The notes beneath the pieces were generated by a model. That model was not told the DNA's origin. It made no database searches and was given only the letters and a program-made list of their open reading frames with translations. From the NCBI GenBank assembly GCA_937923405.1, contig CALDUY010000001.1:161900-225899 (forward strand): a stretch of 64,000 bases of DNA. The letters are read 5' to 3'. This stretch comes from an uncultured Gemmataceae bacterium. GTDB taxonomy: Bacteria > Planctomycetota > Planctomycetia > Gemmatales > Gemmataceae. Position 1 is the first letter of the stretch; the number at the start of each line of letters is the position of its first letter. Shown here piece after piece: positions 9,601-18,709 of this stretch. The translations under genes were made by a program, and so were the position numbers.

Positions 9601-9778
9601 TGGCGATCTCAACGACGTGGCTCGCAAAGTGGGCACCAAGGGGCACCCCGGCAGCGAGGTCGCCCGACTACGGGAGTCGGAATTGAGTTACGATCTGCTC
9701 GGCGAGCTTGGCGTTCGCCCCCGAGTATTTTATCTCGCGTCGCTGCGCAATCCCAACCCCGAGCTGGAGGGGGCGTGA
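6611..9778 (+). CDS. actB: Alternative complex III ActB, Tat-exported MoCo-like/iron-sulfur protein
   Basis: At 1055 residues this is the large ActB subunit, a fusion of a molybdopterin-oxidoreductase-like domain (about 85-760) with a ferredoxin-like domain (about 780-1010). An extended Tat signal with S-R-R-R-F-L at 56-61 is followed by a hydrophobic stretch and a lipobox ending at C76. The long pre-Tat extension is typical of planctomycete and Bacteroidota homologs. Iron-sulfur cysteine groups are visible from C796 (CTGCGAC), C855 (CQHCENAPC) and C887 (CVGTRYCANNC), with further groups CTFC and CEAACP. In characterised ActB the MoCo-like domain carries no molybdenum cofactor; that is family knowledge, not seen here. 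Confidence 0.93.
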   Translation: MKRPPLDPELIRDRLAVEQGKRYWRSLEELADDPAVREMVEREFPDSASQWTDPVSRRRFLALMGASLGLAGLVGCTRPTGTIMPYVKQPEHLTPGIPLHFATAMTQGGFATGLVVESHEGRPTKIEGNRNHPASLGATTVQQQAAILGLYDPDRSQSVMFRDQPRSWMSLLEILRQRLQSSNKGKGVAVLCETIGSPTLEAQRKAFQQAFPELRWFTYEPINRDQVVAAATLAFGKPLHSYYRLTNADVIVSFDADFLAQGPGCLAYTRQFTARRKEGGKGVGMNRLYVVETDVSVTGSRADHRLAVKPSEVEKLTRALAALLKIDGVAMPTLDDKQRRWIEAVARDLTQVNQAPRPAGSTAVLVGELQPAKVQALVHAINHRLGNFGQTVLFTEPLPIAQPNQRQSLEALTTALAKNELDTLLILGGNPVYNAPADLPLGERLANKLKESKTWLAVRVGEHYDETSRACHWHVPRTHFLEEWSDGLAYDGTACIVQPLIAPLYGGKSFHELLALLTPIGPEGQSYDSRSVEEIIRAYWEQSHPKDAKESFERFWQRALHDGVVRGSTPPTLVPTLLDGFTSKPEMLPSVSPESDGLEIVFAPDYATYDGRFANNGWLQEWPKPLTRLSWDNAVIMGPETAKQLGLSTRVDQWKGGEHGSTIADTISLTAPPRYSLRGVPIWIQPGHAEGALTVHLGYGRERVGRVGTKVGFNANKIRPTSAWFLTGVKVSKLNQTHELACQQAHHSMEGRDIVRSGKVNEYKPPKKHALPTLFDGKDHPYDGYKWAMAVDLSACTGCGACVVACQAENNIPIVGKDQVQRAREMHWLRIDRYYETPLEDNNADPYYHFQPVMCQHCENAPCEVVCPVEATVHGDEGTNDMVYNRCVGTRYCANNCPYKVRRFNFLEYADFKTPSLKLQYNPEVTVRTRGVMEKCTFCIQRISHARIEASRGALEGDPERKDPHGRRVQGKELPYIPDESLYTACEAACPAEALVFGDLNDVARKVGTKGHPGSEVARLRESELSYDLLGELGVRPRVFYLASLRNPNPELEGA

Positions 9779-9781
9779 GTC

Positions 9782-11170
9782 ATGGCCCAGGCACCTAGTC
9801 AATCTGAACTGCAAGAAGGCCAGATTATCGCTCCCGGCCATTCGTTCGGCACGATCACCGACAAGATCGGCTCCATCGTGCAGGCCAGACGTACCCCCAA
9901 GCGCTGGTGGACCGGCTTCCTCATCGGCTTCACGCTGATGATGTTGTTGTTCTTGACCATCGGCAACCTGCTCGCCCGAGGCATCGGCATCTGGGGTAAC
10001 AACGCTCCCGTCGGCTGGGGCTTCGACATCGTCAACTTCGTCTGGTGGATCGGTATCGGACATGCCGGAACGCTTATCTCCGCTATTCTGTTACTGCTGC
10101 GGCAACGCTGGCGAACGTCGATCAACCGCTTCGCCGAGGCGATGACTCTGTTTGCTGTCGCCTGTGCCGGCCTGTATCCGTTGTTCCACATGGGCCGACC
10201 GTGGTTCTTCTATTGGCTGCTACCTTACCCCAACACGATGGAGCTGTGGCCGCAGTGGCGTAGTCCGCTCATCTGGGACGTCTTCGCGGTTACCACCTAT
10301 GCCACGGTGTCGTTGTTGTTCTGGTTCATCGGCCTGATCCCTGACATGGCCACGTTACGCGATCGCTCCAAATGGTGGATCGGACGTGTCTTTTATGGCA
10401 TTCTGGCGATGGGCTGGCGCGGCAGCGCTGTTCACTGGCACCGTTACGAGACGGCCTATCTGCTACTAGCCGGCCTGGCCACGCCGCTGGTTGTCAGCGT
10501 GCATACGGTGGTGTCGTTCGACTTTGCTGTCAGTATCGTGCCCGGTTGGCACGTTACGATCTTTCCTCCTTACTTCGTCGCTGGGGCGATCTACTCCGGC
10601 TTCGCGATGGTGCTGACACTGGCCATTCCCCTGCGGAAGATGTACAAGCTGGAAGATTTCATCACCGACACCCATCTGGACTACATGGCTCGAATCATGC
10701 TGACCACCGGCTTGATGGTGGCCTACGGCTACGGCATCGAGTTGTTCATGGCCTGGTACAGCGGCAACGTCTACGAGAAAGGCTTGATCGCTAATCGCTT
10801 GATTGGGCCGTATCGCTGGTTCTTCTATGCTCTGATCGCTTGCAACGTGGTCGCGCCGCAACTGTTGTGGTTCAAGAAGGTCCGTTACAGTCCGTGGACA
10901 CTTTTCGTGCTGTCGCTGATCGTCAACCTGGGCATGTGGCTGGAACGCTACGTCATCATCGTCGTCAGTCTACATCGCGATTACCTGCCTTCCTCGTGGG
11001 GGATGTACTCTGGAACGGGTTGGGACTGGTCGATGTACTTGGGCACGATCGGTTTGTTCTTTGCCTGTCTGTTTTTGTTCATCCGCTTCTTGCCCGTGAT
11101 TTCCATCTTTGAAATGCGAACGCTGTTACCCGAAGCTCACGTTCACACCGAGAAGGAGGCCAAGCCATGA
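9782..11170 (+). CDS. actC: Alternative complex III ActC, NrfD-like quinol-oxidising membrane subunit
   Basis: A 462-residue polytopic membrane protein of the NrfD/PsrC family with about ten hydrophobic helices between residues 40 and 445. In the complex it anchors ActB and provides one quinol site. Recognisable elements include GHAGTLISAILLL in helix 2, the FHMGRPW stretch, and HTVVSFDFA in the middle. It begins three bases after actB and ends in an ATGA overlap with actD (11167-11170), which points to translational coupling. Confidence 0.93.
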   Translation: MAQAPSQSELQEGQIIAPGHSFGTITDKIGSIVQARRTPKRWWTGFLIGFTLMMLLFLTIGNLLARGIGIWGNNAPVGWGFDIVNFVWWIGIGHAGTLISAILLLLRQRWRTSINRFAEAMTLFAVACAGLYPLFHMGRPWFFYWLLPYPNTMELWPQWRSPLIWDVFAVTTYATVSLLFWFIGLIPDMATLRDRSKWWIGRVFYGILAMGWRGSAVHWHRYETAYLLLAGLATPLVVSVHTVVSFDFAVSIVPGWHVTIFPPYFVAGAIYSGFAMVLTLAIPLRKMYKLEDFITDTHLDYMARIMLTTGLMVAYGYGIELFMAWYSGNVYEKGLIANRLIGPYRWFFYALIACNVVAPQLLWFKKVRYSPWTLFVLSLIVNLGMWLERYVIIVVSLHRDYLPSSWGMYSGTGWDWSMYLGTIGLFFACLFLFIRFLPVISIFEMRTLLPEAHVHTEKEAKP

Positions 11171-11709
11171 TTCCGCAAGAACTGCCTCCGTATGGGCTGG
11201 TCGCGGAGTTCGACTCGGCCCAAGCCCTGGTAGTCGCCGCCGAGAAAGCCCGTGACGCTGGCTACCAAAAAATGGATGGCTACAGTCCGTTTCCCATTGA
11301 GGGGCTGATGGACGCCCTAGGCCACAAGGCCAACATCCTGCCGCTGTTGGTGCTGATCGGTGGCGTGGTGGGCGGCTTGATCGGTTACTCGTTGCAATAC
11401 TACACGAGTATTTACAGCTATCCGCTGAACGTCGGCGGTCGGCCTTACAACAGTTGGCCGATGTTCATTCCAGTGACCTTTGAATGCACTATTCTGGGCG
11501 CGGCGTTGACGGCGGTGTTCGGCATGCTCGGCCTGAACGGCTTACCTGAGCCCTATCATCCCTTATTCCATGTCGAACGCTTTGCCTTGGCCAGCCGCGA
11601 TCGCTTCTTCCTGGCTATCCGCGCGGTTGATCCCAAGTTCGACCTGATCCAGACGCGAAAATTTCTCGAAAGCCTCGGGGCCAAAGAAGTGACGGAGGTG
11701 CCCCAGTGA
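11167..11709 (+). CDS. actD: Alternative complex III ActD, DUF3341 membrane protein
   Basis: A 180-residue DUF3341 protein, a standard member of alternative complex III operons. A soluble N-terminal segment opens with the family signature GLVAEFDSAQALVVAAEKARDAG written across residues 7-29. Two transmembrane helices follow (about 58-78 and 95-120). A C-terminal soluble part has FHVERFALASRDRFF. It is coupled to actC by ATGA and to actE by TGATG at 11707-11711. Its precise role in the complex is structural. Confidence 0.92.
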   Translation: MIPQELPPYGLVAEFDSAQALVVAAEKARDAGYQKMDGYSPFPIEGLMDALGHKANILPLLVLIGGVVGGLIGYSLQYYTSIYSYPLNVGGRPYNSWPMFIPVTFECTILGAALTAVFGMLGLNGLPEPYHPLFHVERFALASRDRFFLAIRAVDPKFDLIQTRKFLESLGAKEVTEVPQ

Positions 11710-12383
11710 TGGGTTCAGCTACCAGTCTCCCCTTCTCCACCCAGGGGAGCGGGGATAAGGGGAAATCCTGCTCTTCCAAGATCCACTTGCCGCTACTGGC
11801 ACTTCTGCTACTGGCCCTGCCCGCTTGTCAGCAGAAGATGGGCACGTCGCCGGCTTACAAGCCGCTCGAACCCAGCGAGTTTTTCGCTGATGGTCGAGCT
11901 TCGCGACCGTTGATTGCTGGCACCGTGGCTCGCGGACAGTTCTACGAAGACCCGGTTCTCCTCACTGGTCGAGACGAAAGCGGCGAACTGAGTACCGAGT
12001 ATCCGTTCGAGATGACCCGCGAAGTGCTGTTACGTGGGCGAGAACGCTACAACATCTACTGTTCGGTCTGTCATGGACTGACTGGCCACGGTGACGGACG
12101 CATCGTACAGCGTGGCTTCACTAAACCGCCGAATTACATCACCGATCTGTCACGCGGATACCGACTGCGTGGCGAGACCAAGAAACTGACCGACGTGCCA
12201 CCTGGCTACATCTACGAAGTCATCGCTAAGGGGTACGGCGCGATGCCGGAACACGGCTCGCTAGTGCCCGTTCGTGATCGTTGGGCGATTGCTGGATATA
12301 TTAAGGCTCTGCAATATAGTCAATTGCCGGAACTGCGTCAACAGATGCAGCCCGTTGAGGAAAAGAAGGGGGCCAAGCCGTGA
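11709..12383 (+). CDS. actE: Alternative complex III ActE, monoheme cytochrome c lipoprotein
   Basis: ActE carries one heme c (CSVCH, in the second half) and is predicted to be a periplasmic lipoprotein: a hydrophobic LLALLLLALPAC stretch ends in a lipobox Cys near residue 40. ATG 11709 overlaps the actD stop; an in-frame GTG one codon upstream is also possible. The n-region before the signal helix is unusually long, about 24 residues. It is encoded by GC-rich palindromic sequence (11727-11763) resembling the repeat inserted in the ATP-grasp gene at 31041-31349. The 3' end overlaps actF. Confidence 0.9.
   Translation: MGSATSLPFSTQGSGDKGKSCSSKIHLPLLALLLLALPACQQKMGTSPAYKPLEPSEFFADGRASRPLIAGTVARGQFYEDPVLLTGRDESGELSTEYPFEMTREVLLRGRERYNIYCSVCHGLTGHGDGRIVQRGFTKPPNYITDLSRGYRLRGETKKLTDVPPGYIYEVIAKGYGAMPEHGSLVPVRDRWAIAGYIKALQYSQLPELRQQMQPVEEKKGAKP
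11727..11763. repeat. GC-rich palindromic repeat relic inside actE
   Basis: A CTCCCCTTCTCC...CCAGGGGAGCGGGGATAAGGGG-like stretch that aligns with the CTCCC-AGGGAGGGGATAA units at 31041-31349. It encodes the polar n-region of the ActE signal peptide. The match is by eye and imperfect. Confidence 0.5.
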
Positions 12384-13591
12384 GTACTGCCCCGGTTGTG
12401 GAACAACCCAATCTGCCGCGTTGGCAATCGATCGCCCTGCTAGTCGGCGCGATCGGCATCGCGATCTGTCTGGCTGGCCTGGCTTTCGAGACTACCCGCG
12501 TTCACGTCTTTCGGGCCTGGCTGGTCGGCTTCTGTCTGACGGTCGGCATTGCCCTGGGCAGTTTGGTCGTGCTGATGTTGCAGTATCTGACTGGAGGTGA
12601 CTGGGGCTTTATCCTGCGTCGGCCTCTGGAGGCGGCGACAAGCACCATGCCACTTGTCACGCTGTTTTATCTGCCGTTGGCCCTGGTTTTGTCGTCGCTG
12701 TATGAATGGGCCGACCCAGCGAAGGTCGAGGCTGATCCACACTTGCAGCACAAGGCCCTGTATCTCAACGTGCCGTTCGCCTGGATCCGTGCCGGCATCT
12801 ATTTCGCCATCTGGAATCTGCTTGCTTTTCTGCTGAATCGTTGGTCGCGGCAACAGGACACGGCGCGAGACATGGCCATTCACAAACGCTGTGAGGCGTT
12901 GAGCGCTCCGGGCATGGTGCTGTATGTGCTGACGATCACCTTCGCCTCGGTCGACTGGGTGATGTCGCTGGAACCGGAGTGGTTCTCCACCATGTATGGC
13001 GCGATGTTCGGCATGGGACAAGTACTGTCCGGCTTCGCGTTCGCGGTGGCGATGTTGGTACTGCTCAGCAGGCGGCTCGAGGTGGGCCAGCTGACGGGTG
13101 GCAACAACCTGCGCGACCTGGGCAGCCTGTTGCTGGCCTTCGTCATGGTCTGGGCTTATCTGTCGTTCTCGCAATTTCTGCTGATCTACTCCGGCAACTT
13201 ACCCGAGGAAGTGCCGTGGTACATCTATCGCTTCGAGGGTGGCTGGAAGTATCTCGGTCTGATGCTGGTGATCTTCCACTTTGCCCTGCCGTTCGTGCTG
13301 CTGTTGTCCACGAACGTGAAACGAAATCGAGCGATGCTGGCGAGTGTGGCCCTACTGGTGCTGCTGATGCGCGCAGTCGATCTGCTCTGGCTGATCGTGC
13401 CAGCCTTCCATCACAACAGCGAAGCAGTCAATCCGCCGCTGGGGGCACGGTTGATCTATGTGGCTGCCCTGGTGGGGATGGGCGGAATCTGGTTCGCCTA
13501 CTTCCTGATGCAACTGCAACGCTGGCCATTGGCCCCAGCGTTCAACCCTTATGCGGAGGGCGCGGTCCATGGCGCGGTCGCGGGACACTGA
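12380..13591 (+). CDS. actF: Alternative complex III ActF, second NrfD-like quinone subunit
   Basis: A 403-residue polytopic membrane protein related to ActC, with about ten helices, the last of the canonical act genes. GTG 12380 overlaps the actE stop by four bases. Conserved-looking stretches include the LGSLVVLMLQYLTGGDWG region after helix 2 and YLSFSQFLLIYSGNLPEE in the second half. It should form the second membrane wing of the complex beside ActC. The 3' end overlaps the following small gene. Confidence 0.92.
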   Translation: MSTAPVVEQPNLPRWQSIALLVGAIGIAICLAGLAFETTRVHVFRAWLVGFCLTVGIALGSLVVLMLQYLTGGDWGFILRRPLEAATSTMPLVTLFYLPLALVLSSLYEWADPAKVEADPHLQHKALYLNVPFAWIRAGIYFAIWNLLAFLLNRWSRQQDTARDMAIHKRCEALSAPGMVLYVLTITFASVDWVMSLEPEWFSTMYGAMFGMGQVLSGFAFAVAMLVLLSRRLEVGQLTGGNNLRDLGSLLLAFVMVWAYLSFSQFLLIYSGNLPEEVPWYIYRFEGGWKYLGLMLVIFHFALPFVLLLSTNVKRNRAMLASVALLVLLMRAVDLLWLIVPAFHHNSEAVNPPLGARLIYVAALVGMGGIWFAYFLMQLQRWPLAPAFNPYAEGAVHGAVAGH

Positions 13592-13994
13592 GAGCAACGG
13601 CTGGGTCAATCCCGAGGTGCGGTTCGAGCGATCGGACATCTCGTCGACCAGCCTGATGATATATGGAGTTCTGCTGGCCCTGGGGCTAGTAATAACAGTG
13701 CCAGCGATGTTCTGGCTGGGCAACCGGTTGCTGCAAGCGGAACAGAAACGGAAAGAGACCGCGTTGCTCCCCGCCAGCGTGGAGGACCATCGCCTGCCGC
13801 CCGAACCACGCCTGGAATACTTCGAGAGTAAGACCAAGCCGCGCGTCACGCCGCCACGTGCTGCTGTAATTCTCGCGGATCAGAGCCGCTTGCTGGAACA
13901 AGGGGACAAGGCTCGGGGGATCGAGCCGATCGAGGTGGCGATTGACGCGCTAGCCAAAGGGAAGTTGCTCAAGGCGCGTGAAGGGGGCAAATAA
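13569..13994 (+). CDS. Small single-pass membrane protein of the ACIII-oxidase operon
   Basis: A 141-residue protein with one clear transmembrane helix (about residues 29-51), preceded by a short polar segment and followed by a charged tail containing LPPEPRLEYFES. No named family is recognised. ATG 13569 has GGAGG nine bases upstream; ATG 13551 in the same frame is a less likely alternative. It overlaps actF by 23 bases and shares one base with the SCO gene. The position between the two respiratory complexes suggests an assembly or linker role, which is inference. Confidence 0.7.
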   Translation: MARSRDTESNGWVNPEVRFERSDISSTSLMIYGVLLALGLVITVPAMFWLGNRLLQAEQKRKETALLPASVEDHRLPPEPRLEYFESKTKPRVTPPRAAVILADQSRLLEQGDKARGIEPIEVAIDALAKGKLLKAREGGK

Positions 13995-14878
13995 TGCATA
14001 AGCTCATCGTGGCGACGGTCTTGCTAGGACTGAGCGCAGCGGCGTTGTTGGCTGCCCGCTATCTGCCACGTGGTGGCTCGTCACCCGCTGTCACCGAATC
14101 GGAACTGACCAAACTGTTTAAACCACGCCTGGGCACGCCGCTGCCGCTCGACGCCACCTTCCGCGACGAGACTGGCAAAGTGGTCACGCTAGGGGACTAC
14201 GGCAAAGAGCGACCATTCATACTAGTGCCGGTCTATCTCCGCTGTCCGACCCTATGCAACGAAGTGCTCAACGAACTCGTCAAGGGACTGCGTGGCATCG
14301 CCACGCTCAACGTCGGTCGCGAGTTTGATGTGGTCGTGGTCAGCTTCGATGCCCGCGAACAACCGGAGCTGGCCGCCGCCAAAAAAGCGGCTTACGTCGA
14401 AGAGTACGCCCGTCGCGGCAGCGAGTCGGGCTGGCACTTTCTCACCGGCGAACAGTCGCAGATCGATCGATTGCTGGATGCGATCGGTTACAAAGTAGTT
14501 TGGGAGGAGGAAAAGCGGCAATTTGCACATGCCTCCGGAGTGGTCGTCTGCACCCCCGATGGAGTCGTGGCTCGCTACTTCCCCGGATTGGACTATCGTC
14601 CGCTGTACCTGCGTCTGGCGTTGGCCGAAGCCGGCCAGGGTACCATTACTCCAGGCGTGATCGATCAGATTCTTTTGCCCTGCTTTGTCTTCGACTCGAC
14701 CAAAGGGCGATACTCCGCTGCTGTCTTGACACTGGTCAAGGGCGCGGGCGTAGTCACTGTCGTGTCCGTACTGCTCTTCTGGGGGCTGATGGCGTTTCGT
14801 TCACGTTCGACCGTGGCACCGCACGTGACACCGCAACTGCCCGCGCCCGCCCTGACGGAAGGAGGGGACGTTCGATGA
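13994..14878 (+). CDS. SCO1/SenC family copper chaperone
   Basis: SCO proteins deliver copper to the CuA site of cytochrome oxidase subunit II. The 294-residue protein has an N-terminal hydrophobic anchor and a thioredoxin-like fold with the copper motif CPTLC (C84, C88). A downstream His lies in FAHASGVVV. An extra C-terminal transmembrane helix is not present in minimal SCO proteins but recurs in planctomycete homologs. It starts on the last base of the preceding stop and overlaps coxB by ATGA, fitting its role in maturing the next gene's product. Confidence 0.92.
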   Translation: MHKLIVATVLLGLSAAALLAARYLPRGGSSPAVTESELTKLFKPRLGTPLPLDATFRDETGKVVTLGDYGKERPFILVPVYLRCPTLCNEVLNELVKGLRGIATLNVGREFDVVVVSFDAREQPELAAAKKAAYVEEYARRGSESGWHFLTGEQSQIDRLLDAIGYKVVWEEEKRQFAHASGVVVCTPDGVVARYFPGLDYRPLYLRLALAEAGQGTITPGVIDQILLPCFVFDSTKGRYSAAVLTLVKGAGVVTVVSVLLFWGLMAFRSRSTVAPHVTPQLPAPALTEGGDVR

Positions 14879-15927
14879 ATGCCGATTTTCGCTTACTTCC
14901 CCAACAGGCTTCGACGATGGCACCGCGTGTGGATGCCCTGTTCTGGTTCATCACGGCCATCTGCATCTTCTTTACCATCCTGGTGGCGGTACTGCTACTG
15001 ACATTCGCGATCCGTTATCGGCGAAAAACTGAAGACTATTTTCCCAAACCGGTCGTCGGCTCGAAAGTGCTGGAAGCCGCCTGGAGCATCGGACCACTGG
15101 CTTTGGTCATGGTGATCTTCTTCTGGGGCGCGAGTATCTACTTCGACATGATGCGTCCACCCGAAGATGCTCTAGAAGTCTACGTCACCGGCAAGCAGTG
15201 GATGTGGCATTTGCAGCATTCCGGCGGACAACGCGAGATCAACCAACTGCACATTCCCCTGGGTAAGCCGGTCAAACTCATCATGACCTCAGAGGATGTC
15301 CTGCACGATTTCTACATTCCTGCCTTCCGGGTCAAGATGGATACGGTACCTGGCAAGTATACGACGTTGTGGTTTCAAGCGACGAAGTTGGGGACGTTTG
15401 ATTTCTACTGTGCCCTATATTGTGGCACCGAACACGCACGAATGATCGGCACTGTGACGGTCATGAAGCCCAGAGAGTACGAGCAATGGCTGACCGAACG
15501 GGCCGACCGCTCGTTGGCCCTGCAGGGGCGGCAGCTATTCCAGAAACTTCAGTGTGTGACCTGCCATCATCCCGAGGCGAACAATCGCGCGCCAATTCTG
15601 GAGAACCTCTATGGCCGCATGGTCGAGCTAGAAGGCGGGCGTAATGTTCTGGCCGACGAGTCCTATCTGCGGGAGTCGATTCTGTATCCGGCGGCGAAGG
15701 TGCGAGCCGGTTGGCGGCCGATCATGCCTTCTTACGTCGGCCAAGTGGATGAAAACGATCTGGTTCGTCTCATTGCCTTTCTCAAGGGGTTGAAGACGGG
15801 CCAAACTCCAGCTCGTGTCGAAGACTTCCCCGCTCCCGCCGTGAACGAGAAGGAGGCGGCCAAGGACAAAGAGTTGCCCAAACCGAACGAGCAGCCCAAA
15901 GCAACCGACAAGGCGAAGGACAAGTGA
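14875..15927 (+). CDS. coxB: Cytochrome c oxidase subunit II fused to cytochrome c (caa3 type)
   Basis: A 350-residue subunit II with two N-terminal transmembrane helices (about 23-47 and 68-90) and a periplasmic cupredoxin domain. The complete CuA ligand set is present: H144, C179, C183, H187 and M190. A C-terminal cytochrome c domain is fused, with CVTCH at 227-231, which defines caa3-type oxidases. A Lys/Pro/Glu-rich tail ends the protein. The frame is open far upstream, but ATG 14875 is the start because GGAGGGG lies eight bases before it and ATGA couples it to SCO. Confidence 0.94.
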   Translation: MNADFRLLPQQASTMAPRVDALFWFITAICIFFTILVAVLLLTFAIRYRRKTEDYFPKPVVGSKVLEAAWSIGPLALVMVIFFWGASIYFDMMRPPEDALEVYVTGKQWMWHLQHSGGQREINQLHIPLGKPVKLIMTSEDVLHDFYIPAFRVKMDTVPGKYTTLWFQATKLGTFDFYCALYCGTEHARMIGTVTVMKPREYEQWLTERADRSLALQGRQLFQKLQCVTCHHPEANNRAPILENLYGRMVELEGGRNVLADESYLRESILYPAAKVRAGWRPIMPSYVGQVDENDLVRLIAFLKGLKTGQTPARVEDFPAPAVNEKEAAKDKELPKPNEQPKATDKAKDK

Positions 15928-15990
15928 TCCAGACCGCGGGTCACGACGCCTGACCACCCGCGGTCGATTTTCATACATGGACCCTCGGAC

Positions 15991-17632
<1,642 letters not shown>

Positions 17633-17643
<11 letters not shown>

Positions 17644-18331
17644 CGCGACTCACACGCACGACGAGCATGCTCTCGTCGCGCACCACTTCGAGAACCTGGA
17701 ACAGCAGCGTGGAGCGAATCTGCTGGGCATGTGGCTGTTTTTGTCGTCAGAAGTGTTGTTCTTCGGCGGCATCTTCACGGCCTACGCGATGATGCGCTTC
17801 AGTTCGACGAATAACGGTTTCGCCCTGGGCAGCAGCCAACTCAATGCCGTGGTCGGCGGCATCAACACCGCCGTGCTGTTGACCAGCAGTCTAACGATGG
17901 CGCTGGCGGTTTGGGCGGCTCAGACCAAACATCGCCGCTTGCTCCAGTTGTTTCTGTCGTTGACGTTGGCCTTTGGGCTAGCTTTCCTCGTGTTCAAGGG
18001 GTTCGAGTGGTACCATGAGTACGAGGTGAGTTTGGTCCCCGGTCCGACGTTCGGCAGTAAACTAGCTGAGAAGGGTGACGGGACGGTCATCCCTGCCGAG
18101 ACTGTAAAGACAATGCAGATGTTTTTTGTTTTCTATTTCTCGATCACGGGGTTGCACGCTCTGCATATGGTCGTTGGGTTGGCGGTTCTCGCCGTGCAGC
18201 TCGTGCTGTGTCTGCAGAGCGACTTCGGCGTGCGCGACTACGGCCCGATCGAAGTCTTTGGCCTGTACTGGCACTTCGTCGATGTGGTGTGGATTTACGT
18301 CTTTCCGTTGTTGTACCTGATGCGAGCGTGA
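17633..18331 (+). CDS. coxC: Cytochrome c oxidase subunit III, TTG start
   Basis: A 232-residue heme-copper oxidase subunit III with five to six transmembrane helices. The family stretch [14 protein letters not shown] opens helix 1, and the end reads [18 protein letters not shown]. It starts with TTG at 17633, supported by a near-perfect ribosome binding site AAGGAGGAGG at 17617-17626. The next in-frame ATG would cut into the first helix. The start lies inside coxA, so translation is probably coupled. Confidence 0.93.
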
Positions 18332-18340
18332 GGCCGACTT

Positions 18341-18709
18341 ATGGCGCACAAGCCGATTTCTCCTGTGACCTACGGCTTCATCTATGTCTTGCTGCTGTTG
18401 CTGACGGCGCTGACCGTCTATCTGGCGACGCAGGGACACCTGGGCGTTTGGGAAATTCCTGTCGCTCTGGGCATCGCCACGGCCAAGACCGTTCTCGTTG
18501 GTCTGTATTTCATGCACCTGATCCACAGCAACCGGCTGACGATTTTGATCGTGCTGGCGGGGGTGTTGTTTCTGGTGATTATGGTTATGCTAACGCTGAC
18601 CGATTATTGGACACGCTCGTGGCTCACGAGTCCCCAGGTCAGCGGTGCCCCGAGCATCACGCAGCCATTGAGAGCCGGACATGGATCATCTGGAGACGGA
18701 AGGTCGTAA
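18341..18709 (+). CDS. coxD: Cytochrome c oxidase subunit IV (prokaryotic type)
   Basis: A 122-residue small membrane protein with three helices: [20 protein letters not shown], then a helix ending in [13 protein letters not shown], then [16 protein letters not shown]. The AKxxLVxxYFMHL block is typical of the prokaryotic subunit IV (COX4_pro). It closes the respiratory operon and overlaps the MurQ-NagK gene by 29 bases. Confidence 0.88.
   Translation: MAHKPISPVTYGFIYVLLLLLTALTVYLATQGHLGVWEIPVALGIATAKTVLVGLYFMHLIHSNRLTILIVLAGVLFLVIMVMLTLTDYWTRSWLTSPQVSGAPSITQPLRAGHGSSGDGRS

Noticed and set aside
12440..13174. 244-residue minus-strand frame opposite actF
   Set aside because: Same antisense artefact; actF is clearly the coding strand.
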